Shown in pieces: positions 44,721 through 54,266 of a DNA stretch of 64,000 bases. Made by a program: the position numbers and the translations under genes. A model generated the notes under the pieces. It was not told where the DNA came from, searched no databases, and saw only the letters and a program-made list of their open reading frames with translations. The stretch lies in assembly GCA_013368315.1 (NCBI GenBank), contig JAACJM010000255.1, positions 53,103-117,102 on the forward strand. Reading direction: 5' to 3'. Numbering within the stretch: position 1 is the first letter of the stretch; each line of letters begins with the position of its first letter. This DNA is from Tetrapyrgos nigripes (taxonomy: Eukaryota; Basidiomycota; Agaricomycetes; Agaricales; Campanellaceae).

Positions 44721-46546
44721 ATGCAGTTGAGAAGCCAAACCAGCACTCCAAAACCAAAACCAAAGCCAAAACCAAAACCAAAACCAAAAAAGAAATCTAC
44801 AACAGTTCCAACCACTTACAAAAACAAGGACTCTGCACCTCCCTCCCTAGGAATCCTTACTACACAAATTCGAAATTTAACCTACACAGATCACACATTT
44901 TACCATTATGATCATTCCAGCCAAACTGTTCGGAAATGGTATTAGTATGTTCTTCTTCAATTGCCCATTTGACATCACTTTGACTTTTGCACAGCCCACA
45001 TCAGACCATTTCCAGAAGTTCAGAGCCTGTCCCAGTCCCTTTGAACGAGCTCCAGCAATTTAGGGCTCAACATCACTTTAAATATCCCAGTTGTGCCTGT
45101 GCATCTGAGCGCAAATCAAAGGGATCATATACAGAAGCAGGACTGAAATTTGGTCAAACTGGAGGTAACATGGAGGAAAAATGGTACTTTCATTGCCGCC
45201 TTTTCCGCTGTGGCTTTTGGCGTAAGTGTTTTCATTTCACTTACTGTTCTTACTGACCTTGATATTATCGGTCTTTTCTGACCAGTTGTAGACATAGCAA
45301 CCAGGCTCAGAGAATGGAACGTTGAAACGTGTTCTTATGAACGTAAGTTGTTTCCTTACTGCTTTTATTTTTATCTTTTTTCAAACATATAAATACAGCC
45401 AGACAGTTGAGGGGAGCAGAAATTGGCATGGGTTCATCCCCGCTCACCTCTTCCACTGTCTCAGACCCTGGTCCTCCTGGTCCCCCCCCAGGCGCTTCAC
45501 TGGCTCCTGGACCTTCTAAAGCAGAATCAAGTCTTCCTCCTTCTATTCCTTCCATCTCTCACCATTGCACTTCTCTTGACATTGACTATGATGCAGCACT
45601 CCTGTATCCTGAGACTGAGGTCGCCTCTCCTCATCAGGCCTCTCTTCCTCTTGAGACCACCCCTCCTCTTCCCCCACCCAGTCAACCCAGAAGGATGCAG
45701 GCAACATCTTCTCCTCCACCCCCACCTTCTGAGGAAACAAGCTTCCAAAATATGTACTCTTCACGAATGCAGGATTTCTACACAGGTAAGTGGAAAGATT
45801 TTTCATTTATTTTCACTGAATTGAAGATGTGGAGTAGGCCTTGCCTCCCAGATTGAAAGTGCTTATCAACAATCGCAAGAACAGCAAGAGTTTTTTTCCA
45901 GATCAAGTCCTTCTAGATCTTCTTCTTTCGTCCAGGTGAGTAAATCATTCTGCCAGAAATCTTACCTCTGTCTCTAATTTATCTCTCAAAGAGACTTCAG
46001 GGACTTTCACATATTGAAGAGGAGGAGAATGAGAGTGGAGAAGGGAGTGGAGAAGTGGGCGACTCAAGCCAAGGCACAGGCGACTCAATCCAAGAAGTTC
46101 AAGAAGTTGGGAATCTTCTGGGTTTGGACTATCACAATGTGGCTGTCAGTCGTGGTGGTGGACATGCACCTCATTCTATGCTTCGACCTTCAGTTATTTT
46201 AACCAAACGCCCCCACTCCCCCCACTCCCCATTGGATGAACCACGCCCTTCTAAGAAGTTGAGCAAAAAGGGTAAAGGTGTGTATAGTATCCTTAATTTG
46301 GTTATCGAGTCTTACTGATGTGTTTCTTTTCTAGAAAAGGATATTGGACATTCTAGGGCTAGGGTTCAAGCAAGAGAAGACCATGCTCTAAATCTTTACA
46401 GATGCCTCCAGGGTGGTGGAGGTCTCAGCACAAAGCAGTTGTCTGGAGTTGTTCAACACTGTGTTAGGTGTGAACAATCCTTCCTCTACTGTCATTTCCT
46501 TGAACATACCCAGAATTGCGATCCTGTGGATCTTACTTCTGATTGA
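44721..46546 (+). CDS. Intact seven-exon gene: GRF-like zinc finger, disordered middle, C-terminal Cys/His cluster
   Basis: Seven exons with good borders (44721-44938, 44995-45221, 45286-45342, 45399-45785, 45838-45935, 45992-46277, 46335-46546) give 1485 nt, an exact 494-residue frame with no internal stop. The protein starts MQLRSQTSTP, then a (Lys-Pro) run. A GRF-like zinc finger follows: CACASERKSKG ... KWYFHCRLFRCGFW (about residues 105-150), a fold that binds single-stranded nucleic acid in known families. The middle is Pro/Ser-rich, with an acidic run and a basic PSKKLSKKGKGKEK. The end has CVRCEQSFLYCHFLEHTQNC, a second Cys/His cluster, then DPVDLTSD. Likely nuclear. In a window full of broken genes its clean frame stands out. 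It may belong to a transposon or be host; I cannot tell which. Confidence 0.68.
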
Positions 46547-46559
46547 GAGGCTCCTCTGT

Positions 46560-47155
46560 CACCCCATACCCCATACCCTCTCCCCTACTGTCCTTATTCC
46601 ATCTCCTATCCATCCTATACCCTATACCCACTCCATTACTTTACTACACTCCCTCTACAATCTTTGCATTATACATTCTACACTCTGCGCTCTACACTCT
46701 ACTATATATACATATATACATTCTACTACACTCTGCGCATTCTACACTCTGCGCTCTACGCTCTCTACTATATATACATATATACATTCTACTACACTCT
46801 GCGCATTCTACACTCTGCGCTCTACACTCTCTACACTCTCGCTCTCTACTATATATACATATATACATTCTACTACACTCTGTGCATTCTACACTCTGCA
46901 ATCCTACCACTCTACGCTCTACATCATATACTCTGCCTCTACACATATACTCTGCGATCCTACCACTCTACGCTCTCTACACTCTGCGATCCTTACCCTC
47001 TCTACACTCTGCGATCCTTACCCTCTCTACACTCTGCGATCCTTACCCTCTCTACACTCTGTGATCATACCACTCCCTCTACACTCTCTCTACACTCTGT
47101 GATCCTTACCCTCTCTACACTCTGCGATCCTACCACTCTACGCTCTCTATGCTCT
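46560..47155 (+). repeat. Pyrimidine-rich complex tandem repeat
   Basis: C/T-rich plus strand. It starts with CCATACCC/CCTATACC words, then three copies of a roughly 73-80 bp unit (CTCTACTATATATACATATATACATTC is split over two words, followed by TACTACACTCTGCGCATTC), beginning near 46697, 46767 and 46845. From about 46970 it changes to a 25-bp unit, TCTACACTCTGCGATCCTTA plus CCCTC. It starts just 14 bp after the stop of the zinc-finger gene. Open frames in all three plus frames follow from the repeat and are not genes. Confidence 0.75.
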
Positions 47156-47438
47156 AAATTTTGGTGCTGAGCAGAATGTTTGTACATGTTGACCAAAACC
47201 CTCCACTACTGTAAATCCGAGGGCTGTTGCACTCCCAAGCAATTGGTCTGGAGTAAATGAAGATAATGACACAAAAAAGTATGTCTGTGCAAAATATTGG
47301 TCAATAGTTTGTTTGAAAAACGAGGTTAAATCCAAAAAGTGATTTCGAGACCGAGATTGAAACGCGCCAAATGCGTTATGTAAGCAGCATTTATCCTTGT
47401 GACCTCAGGTCATGTCCTGTAAGGTCATGCTGACAACT

Positions 47439-47478
47439 GTTCGTTGATTGCTTTCAACGAACATTGTGGTTCGAGTCC
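47439..47478 (+). other. Perfect 9-bp hairpin followed by a B-box-like word
   Basis: GTTCGTTGA (47439-47447) and TCAACGAAC (47454-47462) pair perfectly around a 6-nt loop. GGTTCGAGTCC at 47468-47478 fits the Pol III B-box consensus exactly. No tRNA acceptor stem or A box could be drawn around it, so it is not called a tRNA. Confidence 0.35.
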
Positions 47479-47689
47479 AGTAGCGAGAGGTTGGGGTATT
47501 TATAGGGGCAGGCTGACAAAGTCTGAGCTATGTGCTGCAGATCGCGGCTGGGCTGATGATGAGTCTTCCACCCTGACCATTCAGTTCCCCTATTCCTCAT
47601 CGTTTTCTCTACACCTTCACTGTCATCATCATCAATTTTTTGTGTTGCGCCAAGCATCGCGGGAGGCACAGCCGGTGGCTTGGATGCAA

Positions 47690-48243
47690 GCTGTCGAAGT
47701 CCTCGTCAACACATCAACACGTCAACACCCATCCCTACATCTTCACGAACAACGCCGTTTGCAATGCATCCATACAACGCAAATGAATGCCTCATCACCA
47801 ACACAAGTAGAGGAGATTTTGAACTCCTTTGGTGAGATTTACATGCTTATTACAAGAACATGCTAACTAATTTCTTTCTGTACTCCTTCCTGTCCACAGC
47901 TACATGTCAGCCATACCCGCACGCCGTAAGCAATTCCCAATGCCAATACCAACCTCTTCCCAAGAGTCCATGCCAGCCAGACCCGCCGCACACCATATGC
48001 AACTCCCAATGCCAGCGCTGACGTCTTCCGAAGAGCCCGTGCACTCGGTCAGAGTCACTGACCGACGCAGCCGACGCAACTTGGACGCCGATCTAGCTAT
48101 GACCAACGATGTCATAGTCAGCTGAAGATCGCCTCAATGACACGTCCCTAATGCAGCCATACCCGCACGCCATACCACCACACCATACGCAACTCGACGA
48201 GTACTCAGACGACTACCACAACGCTGAAACCACACCATCATAA
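47690..48243 (+). CDS. Hypothetical two-exon gene, weak support
   Basis: An open frame (ATG near 47690, MQAVEVLVNTSTRQHPSLHL) reaches GTGAGATTT at about 47831, followed by CTAACTAAT and TGTCCACAG (about 47899), a convincing intron. The second exon is Pro/Gln/His-rich and repeats the words CAGCCATACCCGCACGCC and CACCATA(T/C)GCAACTC, so several frames stay open. No domain is recognised. Confidence 0.25.
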
Positions 48244-50847
48244 TCCCAACCTGCATCCAAATGAAGCCAGCATCCAGTGACGATAGAGAGATAGATCTTG
48301 GTCTCTCTAGGATTGCCTATTTCATTGGAGTTCTCATCAGACTCGCTCGGGTTCTCAGGTGAGTTTGTGTTTACTTCTACGCCAATTCATTGTTATTCTA
48401 CTTGCTGATACACACGTTCTACAGGCCTCACCTATCCAGATTCAAGGCATCCCTCCCTAATCACCAGCTTCTATCCTATATCCTCATTCCCATCGTCCTC
48501 AAATCTGAGCTTTGCACACCGACTTTTTCCAACTATATGTCATGTGACACAGCGTTGAAGGCCAATTCCATGCAAACCATCCATCCCTTTCCACCGCCAC
48601 TATTTCTCTACATGAAGACCCGTCCTCCGTTCCCTTTATCTGTTCTTCCTCTCTCCATGACCACTAATCTGCTACGTCGACGCCATACCAGATGATGGAC
48701 TCACGTCGTCTTCAGTTTGCCTTCCACCTCGACAAAGACACCCTTGCCACTCACTTCGCCTTCAACATCGCCTTCTCCTTCCTGATCCCGAACCTCATCG
48801 CTCATCACTGTGATCGTCATGGTCATCGTCACCGTCCTCCCATCTAGGTGCATCCTGGGTACACGAGATATGGGACCGTGAAACCTGGATCGCTACACAG
48901 GCTCCTCTACCTGTGTGGACCCGCTGTCGTTGCCAACATGACAATGAGGTTAGCAGCATCAGCATTGGCAGAGGGTAGAAATGGTGATGGAGAGAGATAG
49001 TATGCTTGGAACTAGGCTAAAGGAGACGATAGAGGATGTGTGACGCGTTGGAGGGACTTGCTGCTCGTACTACCATGGAGATAGTGTGGTAGGGACGCAC
49101 GTCCCTCCCGTTGAATCAATACTTTATTTCACTTTCATGTCTACCATGCTTTCTTACCTTCAATTCGCATTCACCGTCGTACTTACTAAAGATTCTTCTT
49201 TCTCAAACCAGTTAACTTCTAGCTGATGTCACCTCTGATCCCTCCCGGTCCGTCCCATCCTTCACACAGTGCCTTGAGCAAGCACTGAGGGTCCTGGGAG
49301 TCCCCTTACTGCGTCCTATTCTACATCTGATGGTTTACCGACTGGGAGAGAGAAGGGACAATTGGCAATGAATCCGACTTTGCACTTGCAACGGGCTATT
49401 TCTATAATTATCTCGGACTTACTTTCCCCGACAGCTTCTCATTGATTCTATTCCCCTATCCCTATTACTTACTGTCAATCTGTTTCTCAACATCGTCACT
49501 CGCTTCTCTTTGTAGATACTTACACTTTTATAGCTATATTGCGTTCCTTGCAGTAAATTAGTATAAGTAGACACTAGTACTAGAAATCTGTATCTTTCCT
49601 TCTGCACACTTTTGAGCCCCACTGAGCCTGAGCCGAGCCTTTCGAGCCTTTCGATCCCCTATTCTTTGAGCCTTTCTTATTCTTTGAGCCTTTTCACGTC
49701 TTTGAGCCTTCTCGAACCCTATCCGACGCGTTATTCTCATGCCGTCGCATTCCTTCTTTCACTCCCACTCCCATTTCTGAGACACGACCAGTTTCCCTTG
49801 GTCCTCGCTTGGACCACAATCTCTTTCTTCAATAGATGAAATTCTTGAGAATGAAGACTCAGAATGCGAAGGTGGAGACGACTGTGATACCCCCACCGAC
49901 CCATATCCGACTCAGACTCACCCCTACAACAAATCTATCATCCAACTCCCCCTCAAGCCCATCCACCTCAACTGCAGTCGCACAAGCAACGTCGTCAATG
50001 CCCCAAACGTTACCCAGACTCAACGAAAACCGAACCCACGTGAGAACCCCACTCATCAAACCCAACTCTTCCACGCAACTCTTCCACCGTTGCTTCACTC
50101 CCAGCTACCACATCCGTCCCACTTTCTCTCTCTCCACTCTACCACCATCCTTTTTGCATCCGCCGTCCCACCCTAACACTCCACCAACGCCCTTCCTTAC
50201 ACCTCTCCAAGAACTACGACCATCCACGCCCACGCACCATTCGCAACGAGTTCCAAAAGGTTTGAGTGGCAACGAGTTTAGGATACTGTAGAACATCTCA
50301 AAATGCATAAAGATTTGGGGCGATTTGTGGGATACGAACCGGCTGGCAATTCGCCTTTGAATCGAATCTCATAGTTGCTAGTTGCATTGTCTATAACGAT
50401 GTAGAGATAACAATATAGATGTGTAAAGTACATACTTAAAACTTAAGATGGCCGAGTTGTATAGGACTTTAGTCAGTTTTATGTACATAGTTACAGCTAA
50501 GTATGGTCAAGACCCAGGCTGAAGCCAAAAGAACTGCAGCTGCGACAAGAAGCATAGACTCGAGCCAGTCACTTCTGCAAGGTTTGATGATAGTCGATCA
50601 AACCGCTTGGCGAAGCGACTGGAACAAAATCCGGCGCCAAAATCACGTGCTTGTTTTGACTTCACCAAATTCCTCAACCATCCCGCATCAACTTGGTCCA
50701 AAATTTCGCGTTACAGTACCTACGACCATGTAGAACTACTGTACTGTCCAATACAAAATGCTCACCGTTTTCCGTTTTACGATATTTACTCCCGTTCTCA
50801 TGTAATGTCCTCAATCACTTCCGGCTCTCTGTTTCACCTTCTCTATC
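48244..50847. other. Stretch with fragments only
   Basis: No gene I can name. 48390-48695 is an open frame without motifs. 49615-49720 has repeated TTTGAGCCTT words. 49836-50370 holds exon-like pieces in two frames; near 50310 one frame reads EHLKMHKDLGRFVGYEPAGNS, which looks protein-like, but it is separated by a TAG from the upstream frame, so it may be a relic. Confidence 0.35.
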
Positions 50848-51060
50848 ATGGACAGACCAACTATCAATGAAGCAGCTCTTCAATGCGCTAGAGATACATT
50901 ATGCAAGACCTGGGGTATTCCCTCCCTTCGCGAACATCAAGAAAAAGCTGGCCGTAACATCATACAAGGCATAAGTACAATGTACGACGTGCCTACAGGC
51001 GGCGGGAAGACCCTCTCTTTCTGGTACCCACTCTTCTATCATGTGGAACTCAAAGTGGAG
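50848..51060 (+). pseudogene. RecQ-like DNA helicase, N-terminal fragment
   Basis: Begins ATG 50848 (MDRPTINEAALQCARDTL) and reads WGIPSLREHQEKAGRNIIQG followed by MYDVPTGGGKTLSFWYPLFYH. LREHQ is the Q-motif-type region and TGGGKT the Walker A motif of superfamily 2 helicases, in an arrangement common to the many RecQ-like helicases of Agaricomycetes. After about 51060 the helicase sequence stops and none of the later motifs (DEVH box, motif VI) follow in any frame, so only the first 70 or so residues remain. It is a truncated copy and cannot be active. Confidence 0.62.
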
Positions 51061-51758
51061 ATGAGGGTGGTAATGGGGATGGATAGCGAATAGGAGTTTC
51101 AGAGCCACTCGCTGGTTCAGGGGTTTGGCTTCTTCTTTTCTTGGACGGACCAGCCTGAGTGCCATCGTCTTCTTGTTCTCGTGCTCTGCGCCGAGGCCTC
51201 CGTGGGGCTGATGGAGTTTACAACAGGGCAGACAGGTCTGAGGCAAAACCCTTGGGTTCACGTACCGCTACATACATTAAGTACGTATACCTCAAATATC
51301 ATAACAGGTAAAGAGGTACATAAGAAATCAACTTTGATTCCCCAATAGGCCTTGTGCCTAGTGATGCTGCTTGCACTGTGTGACTGGTCAGGATGAATAT
51401 TAATAGCAAAAAGTCTCGCCTGATCTTTGTTGGTGACTATGGTTGACAAGGTGGGTCAGGACAAGATTCTTTGCACACGCTGTGCCTTGGCCCCCTTGCA
51501 GTGCACTAAAAGTTGCCACAGAATCCAAACAGAATCAGTAGAATTATATAGGAGAAGCATGGACTGGGCCTGGGATGCAGCTTCCTGTGTGACTTGTCCC
51601 CCAAATCCAGTAGGTACTAAGCCTTGCCGCCTCACTGCTTCTGCTTCTTTACTTGTTCACATGAACTCATTCCATCTCACAGCTTTAAAATAGATTGTCC
51701 AGCAAGTCATATAAGTCCCATCTGATCAGGCTTCTGTGCCTCCTTTTTTCTTCTCATC

Positions 51759-54196
51759 ATGGACACAAGTTCTAGTACTACTCAAGCCCAAAGGGTGTCC
51801 TTAAGGCAAGCTATATCCAGAGTGACCCAAAAATTGGGAGTTCTTTCTTCTTCTTATATTGAGAATACATACTTATCAGACTGTAGCTTTCCAATTGTCA
51901 CCAGTATTGAAGATGGAACATTGAGAATTGATATGAATTTCTTGGACTTGGCTTTAGAAAGACACCAAGATGCCATCTCTGTTGAACATCTCCCCAACTC
52001 TGATCCAGACATCCAATTTATTCTTCAAGAATATTATAGAAAAGGAAAGTAAGTATTGTACCAAATCCTGTTTCCTTTACATTGAGGCTAAAGAATAATT
52101 CAGAGTAGCAGAAGCTACAGCAGAGTATCAAAAATGGTAAATCCTAAATGGTATCACTCATTTATTTTATATACATTTATTTCTTCATCTTCAAGGCCTC
52201 GATCTGACTCAGATGCAAGTGCTGATGATGAAAATCCAACAAAACTACAGCGAATTGATTCTCCAACTTTTGAACCATTCTTCACTCTGTACCATTCTGA
52301 ACCAGACCCCGACACTCCTTACCATTCTGAACCAGCCACTCCTTGCTATTCCAGACCACTCACTCCTTACAGTTCTGAGCCAGGAACACCATACCAGTCA
52401 GATGGTGAAGTATCAGAGGATCCAAAGAAGAGTGAAGTATCAGAGAATCCAAAGAAGGGTAGGACAGGGCATAAGAGGGGCAAAGGGCGAGGAAGAAAGG
52501 GTAAAAAGGCTGAGAATACCAAGGCTGAGAAGGGGAAAGAGGTAGACCCAGGAGAGAAGGGAGGTCTGAATATGCCAGTTACTCATTATCATACTAGGCA
52601 AGCAGTATCACTCCTCAGATTCTCATTTTTCTATACTCAGTTTTTCCTCTTCAAATTTTAGGTATGATGAGAAGGCTCCTGCTCACCTTCGACAAGTTAG
52701 AGATGCTTCAAATCTGACAGAGGTTGAGGGAAGGACTAGAAAACAGCAAAGGAATAAGAATCGCAAGAAAGCAATCCGTGATTCAATTGTTTTTGACAAC
52801 ATCACCTACTATGAAGCTGAGGGAGAGGCTTTCAATGTCAAGAATCTTCCTCTAACTACCACTGGATGGCAAGGTAGAAACACTCCAGCCAAAATCTGCC
52901 AACTACTGTCATCAAGTCTAGAGGATGGGTCACTATCTCAGTTATTGGGAGATATCCAATTGATAAATTATGTCCAGTCAGTATTCTTTCAAGCTTTTAT
53001 GTCAGATTATCTCAAAGTAGGTTTTTTTCAGAGATCAAAGCACTGGAATTGTGGACACTGATGGCCGACTTATCATCTTCCGCAGTCATCTCACACCAAA
53101 TATATCTAAAATTCTTCCTGAGGTTATTGAAACTGTGCAGCAGATGGTAAATTCCACCAAACATCCATTCAATGAAGGAGCTATGAAGAAGAATACCAGA
53201 GGTCTTCACTGGTTCACTAATCATGGTATAGACAGAAACAGTAAAAAAGTAAGTGATTAATGGCTCAATTTTTTTCCTGCCTTTTCACAGGATTATAGGT
53301 GCCATCTTTCAGTGCATTTGAAAAAAGTAATCCAAATCATTCCCAGTTTTTTGAGAAAGATGCCTGTTTCACAACTCTAACGTAAGTGGTCAGAAGATTA
53401 TTGGTTGCAAATATATTTCAAACCCTTAAAAGTAACTATGCCTGCAAATTGTTGGAGAGAGCCTTTCCCCAGGTAGCCAAAAGGTATAAAGAGGCTGCTG
53501 AAAGGAACTCAAAACTGTTTCCTGGACTCCCTCCCCCACAATATGGTCTATTTTACAACTTTTGTGTAAATGCCCCTAGAGAGGGAGTACCAAGGGTGTT
53601 CTGTACTCCTCATGTGGATTTCAAGAACATTGGTTTAGGAATTTGTATTGTTTTTGTCTATGGTAAGTGTACCTATAAGCCAATTTCTGATTTCATAACT
53701 CACAAAAATTTGATCAATATAACAGGCCATTTCAACCATAGGGAAAAATGCTGGTTGGTTTTGTGGGAGGCTGGGGTTGCTATGGAATTGCCACCAGGTG
53801 TATTCTTGCTTTATCCTTCTGCTTTGTTTCTCCACTTCAATGTGGACTTGGAAGGTGAATTATACTCAAATTACTTTGTTAACCAACTAATCTTTTTCAG
53901 ACCTTCCTCTCTATGTCACTCAGTCAGGTGCCAAACCTACGCCTGCTAACACTCAGCCTTTAAACTGTTTTTGTGGCAAAGATCAAGCTACACATTCGGC
54001 TGACAACTGGTTGGATGCATCAGGAAGGGGTTCTATTGTTTGGTTTTCTCAGGCAACAATGTTTTCCTCTGCAGAGCTGGGATATAACACTATCAAAGAA
54101 GCTGAAGAAGCAGGAGCTCAGACTTATTGTGACATTGATGAATGGCTGGAAAAGGATATTTACACAGAAATGAGGCAGCTTGCAGTTGAAGATTGA
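51759..54196 (+). CDS. TET/JBP-like 2OG-Fe(II) dioxygenase gene, multi-exon, carried by a transposon
   Basis: In this superfamily fungal TET/JBP-type enzymes oxidise 5-methylcytosine in DNA; assignment here is by motif only. Exon 1 (51759-52048) starts MDTSSSTTQAQRVSLRQAI and is helical. Exons 52104-52136 and 52196-52597 bring a Ser/Pro and Lys-rich disordered region. An intron with GC-AG ends (52598-52661) follows. The catalytic part, from about 53435, reads NYACKLLERAFPQVAKRY, then CTPHVDFKNIGLGICIVFVYG (HxD iron ligands), HFNHREKCWLVLWEAGV, ELPPGVFLLYPSALFLHFNVD (distal His), and a final WLDASGRGSIVWFSQATMF and ELGYNTIKEAEEAGA. The join near 53300-53340 is unclear: the family-like words IIGAIFQC and KSNPNHSQFFEKDACF lie in different frames around an A-run with a TGA, so the copy may be damaged there. 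Stop at 54194-54196. Confidence 0.6.
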
Positions 54197-54266
54197 TTTC
54201 TCTTCTTTTTTTTTTTTTTTGTAAATTGATTCTGAAAGTTTTGGGCATTAATATGGAAACTTTTAT

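Noticed and set aside
44052..44738. Minus frame of 228 codons rich in Cys, Leu, Val and Pro
   Set aside because: It reads the antisense of a minisatellite and a C-rich tract; the apparent cysteine-rich protein is a repeat artefact.
46413..47170. Three overlapping plus frames of 168-229 codons and a minus frame
   Set aside because: All lie in a pyrimidine tandem repeat with no stops; composition is Ser/Thr/Tyr/Leu repeats only.
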